DNA of 64,000 nt from Batkoa obscura. Taxonomy: Eukaryota > Entomophthoromycota > Entomophthoromycetes > Entomophthorales > Batkoaceae. A program made the translations under genes and the position numbers. The stretch lies in assembly GCA_030770535.1 (NCBI GenBank), contig JASVEC010000002.1, positions 1,426,001 through 1,490,000 of the forward strand, written 5' to 3'. The notes under the pieces are model-generated. The model ran no database searches, was not told the origin of the DNA, and saw only the letters and a program-made list of their open reading frames with translations. Shown here piece after piece: positions 11,505 to 24,227 of this stretch (position 1 is the first letter of the stretch; each line of letters begins with the position of its first letter).

Positions 11505-13546
11505 ATGGAAGCTCAAAAAGCACAACTTATTGAAGCATGTTCAAGGATTTTAAGTAGTGAAACCCGACTCACCAAACGACCACGACAAAGTCTCACATGG
11601 TCCGAATTAATAAGTAAAATTACTATACTTGATTCGAGTTCTGGATTTCAGGAAACTAGCTTACGTTCATTATTATTTCAATTTGCTTTAAAAGATTTAA
11701 ATAGTTATTCACAATTGATTATTGAATGGAGTTGGCATGAATTTACTAATGCGAAAGAAGGAGAGTTAGGGGAACTAGGTGTTACAGAAAATTATCGAGT
11801 TGGGATGAGGAAGTTGATTGAAGAATACTTACAATTGATTCAGGAAGATGATGTGGCGCTGTTAGAGGTATTGAATGGAGTACCTGTAATCTTGGAAGAA
11901 TTTTTGGAGAAATTGGAATTGATTTGTACAGAAAGTTTGAAGTAAGTTAACACTTTTTTTAAAATAAAAAAATAAGATTTTAATCTTTCTATTATAGATA
12001 TAATGCAGGCTTAAAGATTATTAAATCAATAGCATTGCATCGAGTGAAATTAAGAATTCAAAGTCTAAAATTATTGATTAAATTTAGTTTATCATTAGAT
12101 CAAGAATTACGTTTATTAAGTATCTCTACACTCACTGATATTTACCACTCCCATCACGTTATTACTTCTTATTTACAAACATTTACAAAAGAAAATTTAA
12201 GTTTTTTAATCAATACTTCAATACAAGAGCAAGATAATGAATTAGAACAGAATATAATTCATAGAATTGAATTGTATTTAAATTTATGTGCTAAGGATAA
12301 TGATTTACTAATGGATATATTTAATCTATTTCCTCAATTAGATAGTAAAGTTCAAGAATTATTATTAAAATTGATGGAAGAAAAAGCGACCATGTTTAAT
12401 AAACAACATCTGGTTTTTATACATTTGGTTTGTCAACCACCAAATGGAGCACAGGATTTGAGTTTAAAAGGATTATTGGGCTTTATTAAAGAAAAAGAAA
12501 AAGAAGGTAAATTAATTTTAAGATTTTGATTGGAAATATTTATTAATGTTATTGTTTTTTTTAATAGATTTATTACCATTATTGAATGAATTAATTAAAA
12601 CCTTTGAGTCAAATGCAAGTACATTAAAATTAATATTACCAATATTGAAATATTATGAAAAAGTAAAATAGACATTAGGATTTAATAATAATAAAAGAAT
12701 TAATGATTTAACCTAGGAACAACTTGAAAGTATAATTAGTCAATTAATTTATTATTTAAGTCAAGGTGAATTAAAAGATACCTTCAATATATTTTCCATT
12801 ATTATAAAAGATCAATTAATGTCCGTAGAACAAGTTATTTGCTTATTACATGATCCTAAGTTGGAGATTAATAAAATGGGAGTTATCAAAGGTAACTATT
12901 AATATTATATTATAATTTATAAGAAGTGATTGCGAATAATTTTATTTATTTTCTTCTTTTAGCTTTAAAAATTTGTTTGAAAGATAACGTTAATTATACA
13001 CCTAATTTAATAATGGATAGTATTATTAAATTATTAGATTTTAAAAAATTACCTTTATTTTTTATGAGGACAGTAAGTTGAATTTATTTTTATTTTTATT
13101 TATTATATTATTAAATAAGAGTGTTAATAATTAAATTTATTTAGGTATTAGAATTACTAAAATTATATCCTGAGAATAAACAAATATTAAATTGGACACC
13201 AAGTTTATTAATGAAATTAGTACAAAAAAAGATATATTTAATGCCTACATTATTTGAAGGGTTTATTATGGTTTGTAATGTAAGTTATAAATAATAGAAT
13301 AATAATATTAAAATTAATTTGCTCTACTTTACTCTGGCTTACATTGTTTTTTATTTCTAGATAATAGGTAACAGCTCCCATCCAATATTGTTACAATTAC
13401 CCCGAGAACCTTTAGAAAAAGTATTAAAACAGTCCAATACTTTAAAACAAGCATTAACATTAAGAGTACAACAACATTTAAAATCCAATCCAGATACAAA
13501 ACAAAGATTAAAGGATTTGTTACCTTTATTTGAAATTGATCAATAA
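11505..13546 (+). CDS. Symplekin/Pta1 C-terminal half
   Basis: Scaffold of the mRNA 3'-end cleavage and polyadenylation machinery. Seven exons encode about 550 residues of helical repeats. Segments line up in order with the C-terminal half of human symplekin. These include RILSSETRL near the start, QPPNGAQDL, LPLFFMRTVLELLKLYP, LMKLVQKKIYLMPTLFEGF and LLQLPREPLEKVLKQS; the last three belong to the symplekin C-terminal domain. The start is supported by an in-frame TAA at 11487-11489 just before the ATG. The N-terminal HEAT domain, which in other species binds Ssu72, is not seen upstream. Either this is a genuinely short symplekin or the N-terminal half is coded elsewhere. The 3' end is only 102 bp from the convergent YEATS gene. 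Confidence 0.85.
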
Positions 13547-13648
13547 AGTTAAATTATTGTTATGATAATAATAATAATAACAAAGATGAGAGATAGAATG
13601 ACGAAGATATTGATAATAATAATACCATGAATTATTGATTTCCTTAAT

Positions 13649-15344
13649 TTATTTTTCATGTCCCATAAAACAATTTAATAAAAAATCAAAATTATTATTA
13701 TTTGAATTATTCGAATTATTGTTATTTAAACTCATTAATGCTTTCCATATATGAATTGGGGTCAATAGACGGGGTTGATTTTTAATTGAGTTATTATTAT
13801 TTAAATTATTATTTAAATTATTATTTAAATTATTATTATTATTATTTAAATTTAATCTCATTGCTTGATTTAGATCAATAGCTGAATTATTTTTAGTATC
13901 TGTTTGTTGATCATATACATTAAGAGTATGGTTTAATAATTTAATTAAAAATAAACGAGTGGCCTAAAATAAAAATAAAAATAAAAATAAAATAATATTA
14001 ATAAAAAATGTCATCATAAAATAATAAAATAATAAAATAATAAACTTACTATAGCTAACATTGAGGGTACAATTTTCGGATTTAAATTAAATTTATTAAA
14101 TGTAGATAATTTTAATAATTTAACTTGTTCAATTATAAATTTCATTTCATTATCACTAACAAATGAAGGTACTTGTAATTTCTCTTCTCTATTTTTCTCT
14201 TTCCATAATTGAATAACTCTTTGATTTCCCAAATTAACTTCCATTTCCGACGGTTCATCATCAATGATAATTAAATCTTCTTCATCTTCATCTTCGTTTT
14301 CAACTTCATTATTTTTTACTTGAAATAACTGATCCCAACCCTTAGGTAATTGATTTAATAAACAATCACAATTTGATAACGAATTCACTTGTAATTCATT
14401 TACTTTTAAACATAATAAACAAAAATAATTTAAATTGACTTTCCCATAAATACCACAACATTTACAATATCCCTGATTAGCTAATCGATCTTTAATTGGT
14501 ATTAAACTTATACTTCCTTTATTTTCTAATTTAAGATCATATATTTTACACCAATTAATTAATTGTTTAATTGTTAATTGTTGGATTAATATATTGTTTT
14601 CTTCATTTTCTAATATTATGTTTTCTTTTTTTAAATTTTCATATAAATAATAACTTCTTAAATATTCACTACTTTTTCTTCTACCTTCTGTCCACTCATG
14701 ATAATAAACATTGGAATTAGGGGCTATTGTATATGGTAATTCCATATCTTGTTTTTTACATATAATTGGATGGTCTTTTAATAAATGTAATAGCATTTGA
14801 TGAATTGTTTTATTTATGCCAAAATCTAATAAATTATAAAAATAATTAATATATAAAATACATTTAAATATTATATTTAAATATTAATATATATAAGCTT
14901 ACCAGCTGGAATCCATTGTATTTCATTTTGTTGATTAATCGAATGAGTTTTGTTTTTTCCAATTTCCAATTTAGATAAGAACTTAGTATTTCTATCCAAT
15001 TCAATATCTAACATTCTTTCATCACCTAATTGTTGAATTCCAGTTAATTGATGGTCTAACTAAAATAAAAATTAATTATTAATTATTATTAATAAATAAA
15101 TAAATTTTAAGATTTTTATTAAATAATTAGGCTTACTTTTAATTGATGAATAAAATCCATAGGTTTATTTTTAGTATCATGAAAATGTAATTGAATTCTA
15201 ATAGGAAATTCCCCCCAGCCATAATTAGTTAAATGAAATGGCGGATTTAGTACTTCAATTACATCATTGGGTTTATAGCTTGGATGTAAATAAAATCGTA
15301 CTTTAGATATAAATCCAGATAAATCAGGATCCTAAATTAAAATA

Positions 15345-15375
<31 letters not shown>

Positions 15376-17414
15376 TATTATTATTAAACAAAAATTACAT
15401 AAGATGGACCAGAGATATAAATCATCCATTTAAAATAACTACTTTCTTCTTTTCTATTTTCTATTTTATAAATTAATACATTTAATATCTTATTATTATT
15501 TTTAATTATATTAAAGTTAATCTATTTTACCTGGTGGTAAATATTTAGATACATTTCCTACAATAATTCTTTTTTTGATATAAAATCTAGATGTATAATC
15601 CAACCCTAATTGAGCTGATAATGATGTATCTTGTCCATCTTTACAATTATTTGTTACTAAAAAAATATTATTGTTATACTGTTAATATGTTATCATAAAT
15701 ACCTCTTTCTTTTTCCAAATTTTGTTGATCTATTAATCGATTTTGTAGACTAGTATCTGTCCATGGAGTAGATTGAATTTCTATTGATTAATCAAAATAT
15801 TACTATGTTTTGTTACTTAATAAAAAATTAATTGAACTTACTTAACAACTCCACTCTATTATTTTTAAGTTCTTCTTTTTTAATGCTACTAACTTGTTTT
15901 ATTGTTTCTACTTTTTTTTCCAAATTTTGGATTTCATCTTCTTTTATTATCTTTTCTATTTTAACTTCTTTTTCTATTTTTTCTATTTTTTCTATTTTTT
16001 TTTCCTTTAAATAATATTGATCTTCTTCTTGATTTTCCTTACTAATTTCACTCACCTCGAGTTCCTTTTCTTCTTTTTTGCAACTTTCCTTTTCTTTTTC
16101 ATAATTCCCTTCTTCTTTTTTATAATTTCCCTCTTCTTTCTCTTTTCCCTCTTCTTTCTCTTTTCCCTCTTCTTTCTCTACCTTTGAATTAAAGTTCAAT
16201 GGTTGTCTAGCCAGCTTTTTACCACTTGGTTTCAATTGAACATCTTCATTTTTATTCGTTAATCTCTCTTTCAACGATGAAGCTAACGAATTAGTATTAG
16301 AATGATCACTTAAATTATCCTCTAAATTCACATCTTCCTCATAAACTTTAATTTTAGGCTGTAAAAAATAAAATAATTAATATATTATTAAATAAAAATA
16401 AGTTAATTATTAAGATACTATTCTACAATAATAATAATAAAGTTCCTTACCTTATCATCCAATAATTCTTTATTTAATCGTTGAAATTGTTTATATAATG
16501 TACTACCGCAGCCAAAGGCAATTTTTGATTTTAATGGATTAACCACTGGTTTAATATGTGTCCTTCGACATTTATGATCTAATGGTACTTCACTTTCTGG
16601 TACTTCAATACCACATGCAATAGCTGCTTCTTGATGTGTTGGAAAATCAATGTTATGTGAGATTCTACAATGATTAATAAACCCTTGATTACTACCAAAA
16701 TTAGAACGACCACATTCCGTACAGATTAATCTATTGAACAAAATTAAAAAAGATTAATAAGATTGTTCATTAGATGATTTGATTTTACATATAAAACAAA
16801 ACAATTTAAATTGAAACCCTATTAACTTACTTAACAAAAGTACCATCTTCTTTTTTAACATATAAAAAATTCGTTTTCATTTTATTTTTAAATGAATTCG
16901 ATTCTATAAACCCTTTTTGTCTCTTATTACTATTTTGTAATTGTGTATTTAATTCTTTTAAATCAGTGATATCTTTCTTATCACCTAAAGAAGCTTCAGC
17001 TATACAAATAAAGAAACATTAATTAAAAGTCAATTAGTTACTATTTTATAATATAGATGACTAGTTGGTATAAAAATAATTCAAATAAAGTATTCCTTAA
17101 TCCTTACCTTTTAGCCAATTTCCCAATAAATTTTCCACTTGTTTAGCTAAATCTAGTTCATTTTCAATAACTGCTAACTCCTTTTTTTTCATATATAATT
17201 CTAAATCTAATTGATGTTCTAATATAGAATAGACTTGCTTTTCTTTTTGTTTTATTAATTCCGGATTTAAGTTATACCGTTTTTTTTTCTTTCTACTTGA
17301 AGTAGTGGGCAAACTTTGATTGAGTTCAACTGATTCTATATTGTTTGTTGATTGTTCTATAGGCAATGGATTTATTTCGTTTATGTTGTTGTCATTATTG
17401 TTCATTTGATCCAT
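13649..17414 (-). CDS. YEATS-domain protein, YEATS2-like
   Basis: Chromatin reader of roughly 1,000 residues in about eleven exons. The N terminus has a Lys-rich segment and coiled coil. A zinc-finger-like exon follows ([20 protein letters not shown]), then a long Glu/Lys-rich low-complexity region ([10 protein letters not shown] repeats). The YEATS domain starts at [19 protein letters not shown] and continues with [48 protein letters not shown] and [14 protein letters not shown]. These are the signature strands that bind acylated histone lysine. The C-terminal part has a CxxC...CxxC cluster ([17 protein letters not shown]) and ends in an Asn-rich segment before [11 protein letters not shown] and [18 protein letters not shown]2 is the closest family by YEATS sequence and order; TFIIF- or SWR1-type YEATS proteins are shorter. 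The Asn and Glu tracts are coded by simple repeats. Confidence 0.85.
15347..15381. repeat. (TAT/TTA)n microsatellite in intron
   Basis: A run of ATT/TTA triplets inside an intron of the YEATS gene. An AAAAAT-type run sits in another intron of the same gene near 13963-13993. Confidence 0.7.
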
Positions 17415-17766
17415 TTTTCTTATCTATTAAAATATTTATATTTTGACTATTCACAAATTTCTTTGGTTTATAATACTTTTATAAAACTTGTTCTTTTTTT
17501 TAGGACTTTATATAAATCTTTAGCAATTTCTTATTTAATTCCTTTCTTTCTCTGCACCCTTTTCACTTAAAATTTTTTTTCAATAAACTCAAAAAAAATT
17601 CTCAAAATTCTATTTACTTCCTTATATAACAAATAAAGTAAGTTGAAATCAAATCCATTTTAATTGGTTACTTAAAACTAAGAAAAGTTCAAAAACTAAG
17701 CCTAGTTTAAAAATAAATTTCAACTTTTTTAACTCATTTCAACACTTCAACTCACAAAATAGAAGA
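17415..17766. other. Divergent promoter, YEATS / WW genes
   Basis: 352 bp of T- and A-rich DNA between two divergent genes, likely a shared promoter. No TATATAA box is seen close to either start. Confidence 0.6.
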
Positions 17767-18524
17767 ATGAGCTCACCACAAAAAATAGCTGAACCAGAGA
17801 CAAAAGAACTCAATTCGCCAAAGCCAACTAATGATGAGGAAATAGAAGTTAAAGATACTGTCAATGAAAATTCAACTTCCACCATGGATTCTTCTGCTTA
17901 TACTTTATTAGAAGACGATAGTTTATTACCTTGGAAAACATGTTGGGATAATAATTATCAATGCTATTATTATTGGAATACAGAAACAAATGAAACTAGT
18001 TATGAACTACCAATAATGAATAGAAATACAATAGATCCTACAGCTGCAGTAGCTGCTATTGCTGAAGAAACAGATTTAGGTAAGCTATATATATGTAAAA
18101 TAAATTTGATTAATTTCCATCTTTTGAATAATAATTAAACTAATTTTTTTGACTTATAGCTACTCAATCAGCGATTAACTCTATTGAATATAACTACTAT
18201 CTTTCACAAGAAAACCCAAATCACCCATCCTTATCTACTTCTTCGCAATATGTTGCTACCGCTCACTTTAATTCCAAATCAGGGAAATTCCAACCGGATC
18301 CAAGTTTACAACCAGAAAATTTTTCATATGAAAATAAATCTTTAAGACAATGTTCCGCTTTCTTTGATTATAATGGGTTTATGCAACAAAGAGGAGCTGA
18401 ATTACAAGGTCAAATGTTGAGTGGGAAGAAAACAAAAATGACAAAGAAAATTGTGGATAAATTGAAGGAAAGGAGGAAGGAAAAAAAATTGGCAGCTAAG
18501 AAAAAATGGCTGTTGGAGGATTGA
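17767..18524 (+). CDS. WW-domain protein of a conserved fungal family
   Basis: 225 residues from two exons (17767-18079, 18160-18524). The acidic N terminus is followed by a WW domain, LPWKTCWDNNYQCYYYWNTE through TNETSYELP, with the second conserved Trp replaced by the YYYW strand and the terminal Pro present. The C-terminal half has FNSKSGKFQPD, RQCSAFFDYNGFMQQRG and a basic tail KKIVDKLKERRKEKKLAAKKKWL. That tail is the pattern I associate with a fungal WW-domain family of unknown role. WW domains bind proline-rich ligands, often in splicing or transcription complexes, but the partner cannot be told from sequence. Confidence 0.8.
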
Positions 18525-19031
18525 ACAGAAATGATGGATGGGAGCAAGGGAAGCATAGTAGTAAATGGAGATGTCATATTTTTTTGAAAGTAAAGATTCA
18601 TATTTTTTTGATTGTAAGTTATACGTTAAATTATAGCTTTTTTTGTTAGTTTCTTTTAGATACTTGTTTTTTGATAGTGTTGAAAGGTTCGTATTTTTTC
18701 ACAGCTGAGATTTTGTTATTCTATTTATTTAGTAACTGATATTAAGAAAATAAAAGATTAATTAATGGTAACCAATTTTGATTTTATGATGTTTAAAATA
18801 AAATAATTAGTATAATTCTACTTGATTTCTTTTGATAAAGAAACCACCGATAGAATTCAACGTTTATAAATATTAATAAAATGAATTTTTTAAATAATAG
18901 AAATAAAGTAAAGAACTTATTCAACATAACATGAACTCATAAATAATAAAATAGTAACAATTATTTATATAAATAAAACAGTTTCAATTTATTCCAATTT
19001 TAATAAAAGGTAAAATATACTTTCAATTCAA
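18525..19031. other. Intergenic, convergent 3' ends
   Basis: About 500 bp of AT-rich DNA between the WW and aldehyde dehydrogenase 3' ends; no gene or repeat recognised. Confidence 0.6.
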
Positions 19032-20971
19032 TTATTCGTTTCTAGGTTCCTTATCAAAAGAAAATTTCTTTCCATCGGCTCTACCAGTAAAATTAACTAA
19101 AGCAGCAGCCAATACCCATCTTACACCACTCATAGTATGATTAACTAATTTACCTAAGAAAGAGCTAGTAGGTTCATTAGAATACAAATAACTTGTAAAA
19201 TTTAATGGTAATGCTTGTTCTAATTGAGCTGGTGGATAACGTAAAGTTAACAAGGGTTCTAAACTACGATATTTGGTAGATTGGTACATAGCTCTTTTAT
19301 GTGAAAACTCTTTAAAACTATGGATACCATGGTAACTGCCCATACCACTTTCTCCAATTCCACCGAAAGGTAAGCTGGGGACTAATTAAATAAAATAAGC
19401 TAGTTAAAATGTGTAGTGATAGAGTACAATAATTAATTACCTAAGAAATGAGCTAAAATATCATTAATTGAAACACCACCTGAAGAGATATTATTTAATA
19501 TATTATCAATATATTTTTGATCATCTGAAAAGATATATAGTGCTAATGGTTTATCTCTAAAATTAAATATAAGAATTGTTCTATAATGATAATAATTTAT
19601 AAATACTTACTTTGTTTTTAAGTAATCGATACAACTTTGTACATTAGGCATTTCAATAATAGGTAAAATTGGACCAAAAATTTCTTCATTCATTAAAGGA
19701 GCTTCGTTAATATCTAAATCTACAACTACAGTAGGTTCAAAGTATCTTTCTTCGACATCATAATTACCCCCATAAACAATTTTACCATGGGATTTAGGAG
19801 AGTTTTGATTGGGTAATAATTTAGCAATTCTTTCTACATGTCTTGATAATACAATCTTTGGATAATCGGGATTATTTTTAGTTTCAATACCATAGAAATT
19901 GGTGATTTCTTCTTGAATTAACTTAACAAATTTCTCTTTAATACTTGGATGAATGAAACAATAATCTACTGTAATACAAATTTGACCTGCATTCATCAAT
20001 TTACCCCATACGATACGACGTGCAGCAATACGTAAATCAGCTGTTTTTTCATCAATAAATACAGGTGATTTACCACCTAATTCTAATGCCACCGGTGTCA
20101 AATGCTTAGAGGCTGCTTCCATAACAATACGTGCAACAGTACTAATAAACAAATAAATAAAATTATAATACCATCTATTTTCATTACCTATTTCCAGTAT
20201 ATAAAATAAAATCCCATTTGAACTTCAAAATAGTAGTAGTAATTTCTTTAGCACCTGATAATACAGCATAACAATCACTATCTAAAGCTTCTTCTAATAT
20301 TAATTTAATAATAGCAGCTGAATTGGGTGCTAATTCAGATGGTTTAATAACACATGCATTGCCAGCTGCAATTGCACCAATTAACGGAGCTAAAGTTAAT
20401 ACAATCGGGAAATTCCATGGTGCTATATTTAACCATAAACCATAGGGTTCATATAAAATTTTAGCGGTATCAAAAGCATTTCCTAAAAGAAACAGAAAAA
20501 GAAAAAGAAAGAATTATTATTTAATCTTATTTACACCTAATATTTAACTTACCAATTGGAGTTTTAACTACTTCAGGTTCAGCCCATTCATCTAAATTTT
20601 CTAGATAATCGGTAATTTCTTGAATCACACTAGCTACTTCTAAAGCAGCTTCATTACGCGATTTAAAATCTCGAACTAATGCTTCAATAATCATACTATA
20701 TCTTTCTTTAACCACGGATAATAATGCAAGTAACTGTTGTCTACGATAACTCATTGGTCGAGTTTTACCATTGCGCCAGTTGGCAAGTAATTTGGTGTGG
20801 ACCTAAAGAGTAATGAAGAAGTTAGTTTATGTGGAAAGGGATAAAAGGGAAAGTTGCCTTTTCTACTTGACCATCAGTATCTTCAATATAAGTTGGTAAT
20901 TCAGCTTCACTCATATCTAAGACATGACGTACCACTCCATTAGGGTATTTTTGAGTTTGTGTAGCTCCCAT
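19032..20971 (-). CDS. HFD1: Fatty aldehyde dehydrogenase (ALDH3/Hfd1-like)
   Basis: NAD(P)-dependent oxidation of long-chain aldehydes to fatty acids, about 510 residues in five or so exons. Landmarks are [21 protein letters not shown], the [12 protein letters not shown] motif with the general-base Glu, and GQICITVDY with the nucleophilic Cys. [10 protein letters not shown] and [14 protein letters not shown] also fit. The short N terminus and the SGMGSYHG ending are typical of class 3 ALDHs. A C-terminal segment ([13 protein letters not shown]) is moderately hydrophobic and could be a weak membrane anchor, as in Hfd1 and human FALDH. I chose the ATG at 20971 ([10 protein letters not shown]). 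An in-frame extension with a basic N terminus reaches 21094 and could encode a mitochondrial presequence, which cannot be excluded. Confidence 0.9.
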
Positions 20972-22955
20972 GTTTTTAATTTGGTATTTTTTAATTGTTA
21001 TTTTTTGAGAAATAAATCTTTGAATTGGGATTATGTTTAAGTATTTATACTTAATTATTACTTGTTCCAAATTCTTTTTCAAAACTCGTTTCATTATCGT
21101 ATGTGTAGAATCAATTTATTATTCAAACTTGTTTTTACTTTTAAGCTTGTTTTTATTCTTTTTTTTTAAAAACAATAGTTCCAGGGCTTTATGTTTTATT
21201 ACTCTAAAATGAAATGATTAAGGTAGTATAGCATTAGGACGATATAAAGTGGAAGAGTGGATAAAGTTTACTTAGTTTTTTATTCTCTTTAAATTATGGT
21301 GTTTTCCACCTTTTAAAACTTGATCAATTTTTTTTGGTGGTATTGGAATTGAGCTTACTACAAAATGCTAGTTTAATTACCTTTTATAGTAAATCCTTGT
21401 CAGGGAGTTTGATTCCTTGTTCTTTTATTCATTTTTCCGAGGTTAAATTGCAATACCGTATTTTTGAACTGTAGCTCCTATTTAGTAAAATTTTCCAATC
21501 AAAAAACTAGAGTCATTTTTTGTTGAAAGCCACAATGGCAATAGGTTCAGTTTCAATCTGCCAATAAACAGGTTATAGTTAGGTGGCATTCGTTATTTTT
21601 AATTTGAGACAAGCATTCTTAGTATGAAATCAACTTAGTAGGTTTTACATATCATTTAGATTACATTAAAAAAATTTAACTACAAATTAAATAACAAAAA
21701 ACATTTAGCTATAATCTGCTTCAAGATCAGATAAATTAATAAATTAAATTTTTTGATTAGCATTTTGTAAAGCATGGATTAAAAAGTTCCTATAGCTATA
21801 TAAAACAAGGGCGGTAAATCCTTAAGCTACGGTAATCTTAGTAAATTTAATTAAAGTAACAATGATTAAAGTTATAAATTGCAGATCCCCATTTCTTAAA
21901 ATACCAATATTAAACTAAGTATTTAACTCCACTTTAATGTGTCTTCTGGTTTAAAGTTCTAATTATTGAGCTCTCTTGTTTATTCTTTTATCTTCATTTA
22001 CTATAGCTAATTCAGTGTTGAAAAATTAAAAATTAGCAATTTCTATTAAAAACTGGATTAATTTTCGGATAGGTAATCGGCTTTTTGTTTAATTTTTGTT
22101 GTTTTAGATCAATTTTTACTGCTTTTAGTTCATTTGGTGATATAGTTGGTATTATAGTTAAGTTAGATGTAAAGGGTGGGAAATGATGATAACTAGAAGT
22201 TTGAAGTGGAAAAAATAAAGAAATAAAATGGGAAAGTTTCGTAGTGTGATCTGATGGCAGTTTTAAATCTAGTTTGAGGTTGTATGCTCAATTGTGTTTT
22301 TTTTATGAATAGATAAGATAGTTTGAGATTTTATGAGCATTTTTAAAAATACTTGGATAAATTTAAAGATTTCAAGACCTAAATGGAAAATGGGCTTACT
22401 GAAGGAATTTTATAAGTATTTTTGTGTTGGAATAATAAATAGCTGGAATTAAAATAACATACTATAATTTACTTAGAATAAATAAGATATTTTATGTTAC
22501 TCAAAAATAACGAATTTGATGTTCTTTTATTTAACTTACTTCACAGTCACTAGAATTAGATTAGCTACAAATTCAATAATAGTAGCTATTTATTTCATTC
22601 TAGATTTAAGTTATAATTTATAATACATTAGTCTGCTAATTATCAACGTCAATATTATATCTCAATATTTACTTAATGTTTTATTTTTGATTATTATAAC
22701 CTTTTCTTTAAAACTTATTGAACTTTATTTAGTGAAAATTAGAATTATCAAGTTGATATAAAAATTGGAAATTAAAAAGTTATTGAATAAAGTAATTATT
22801 ATAATCAATTTAAAACTATATACAAAGACTACTTAAGCATTTGAAATTTCAATTATTAATTTTCATATTTAATTGTTAATTTGTTTTCAAAAGATATTAA
22901 TAATAAATAAAAAAGTAAAAATTTATTTGAATAATATATTTGAATAATAAACTAC
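20972..22955. other. Long intergenic stretch
   Basis: Nearly 2 kb between two minus-strand genes. I see no ORF with coding character, no copy of the dispersed repeat and no tRNA. A lone TATATAAAA occurs near 21797 without an ORF after it. Confidence 0.5.
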
Positions 22956-24227
22956 TTAGGCATAGGCAGTGACTTTCTCATTTTCAACATCATAATAATG
23001 TAAGTCTTTAAGTTTGTATTGTTTAACTAACTCAATATAATCTTTGAATAAGAAATGGGTATCCATAGGTCCCCCTTTAGCTTCTGGATGAAATTGAACT
23101 GAAGAAATAGGTTTGAATTGATGTTTAATACCTTCATTTGAATGATCATTAGCATTAGTAAAATATTTTAACCAATTATTAGGTAAAACTGTATCATTTA
23201 AAGCATAGCCATGATTTTGACTAGTAATAAAACAACGATTAGTTAGCAAATTAATTGCTGGTTGATTATGTCCTCGATTTCCAAATTTCATTTTGTAAAC
23301 ATCTAATCCAATACTCTTTCCTAACACTTGATTTCCCATACAAATACCAAAGATAGGTTTATTAAAGTTCTCAACTAAATACGACATATTTGAGATTAAC
23401 TCTTGACAATAATTGGGGTTTCCAGGTCCATTACTTAAAAATAAGCCATCAAAGTCATGAATACTTTTACCTTCAATTTTGTTATTTATAATATCATAAT
23501 TCCAAGGTAATACAGTTAATTTAATATCTTCACTTTGACCTAATAATGATCTTAAGATATTATTTTTAATACCACAATCAATAACTGCAATGTTAATTTT
23601 TCCTTTTCCAACTGTATATACTTTTTTAGTAGATACTTCATCGACTAAATTTCTTAAATTAGGATCTTTATATTCGCTTTCTTTCTCTTTATCAAATTGC
23701 ATGGAAGCTAATGTAGACCCTTGATCCCTGAGTAATTTAACAACCATTCTAGTATCTACATTAGAAATAGCAGGTACGTTATTACGCTTACACCAAGCAC
23801 CCAAAGATTCAATGGCATTCCAATGGGAATATTGAGTAGCATAATCATTCACAATTATACCTTCTACTTGTATCTTTTCTGATTCATAATATTTTAGTAA
23901 ATTAAATTCATCTCGGGTGGTGTTAGGGGCTCCATAATTACCAATTAAAGGTTGAGTGAAGACTAATATTTGACCACGAAAAGAAGGGTCTGTCATCGAT
24001 TCTGGATAACCTACAGTAGAGGTAGTAAAGACTGCTTCACCACTACATTCTTTTTCAGCACCAAAGGATAAACCTTTGAATAATTGACCAGATTTTAATT
24101 TTAAATATTGAACCTGAGTGGAGTCGATTACTTCTGGTGAAGAGTAATAACCTTCTTTAACAGTAGCAAAAGATCTAAATAATGAACGATTGGATTTTAA
24201 GTGAGCTAAAACGAATTTGGTTAACAT
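22956..24227 (-). CDS. CPA1: Carbamoyl-phosphate synthase, arginine-specific small subunit
   Basis: Glutaminase subunit that delivers ammonia for carbamoyl phosphate in arginine synthesis; about 423 residues, no intron. The N-terminal CPSase small-chain domain runs from YLKLKSGQLFKG through GEAVFTTSTVGYPESMTDPSF. The class I amidotransferase domain has LFLSNGPGNP, the nucleophile Cys in FGICMGNQVLG, and His/Glu in SVQFHPEA. The start at 24227 is the first ATG in frame (MLTKFVLAHLKSNRSLFRSF). The frame remains open upstream but contains no ATG. The N terminus is basic and looks like a mitochondrial presequence, as in many fungi. An upstream ORF resembling the arginine attenuator peptide overlaps this start (separate entry). 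It implies translational repression by arginine. Confidence 0.96.
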   Translation of the reverse strand: MLTKFVLAHLKSNRSLFRSFATVKEGYYSSPEVIDSTQVQYLKLKSGQLFKGLSFGAEKECSGEAVFTTSTVGYPESMTDPSFRGQILVFTQPLIGNYGAPNTTRDEFNLLKYYESEKIQVEGIIVNDYATQYSHWNAIESLGAWCKRNNVPAISNVDTRMVVKLLRDQGSTLASMQFDKEKESEYKDPNLRNLVDEVSTKKVYTVGKGKINIAVIDCGIKNNILRSLLGQSEDIKLTVLPWNYDIINNKIEGKSIHDFDGLFLSNGPGNPNYCQELISNMSYLVENFNKPIFGICMGNQVLGKSIGLDVYKMKFGNRGHNQPAINLLTNRCFITSQNHGYALNDTVLPNNWLKYFTNANDHSNEGIKHQFKPISSVQFHPEAKGGPMDTHFLFKDYIELVKQYKLKDLHYYDVENEKVTAYA

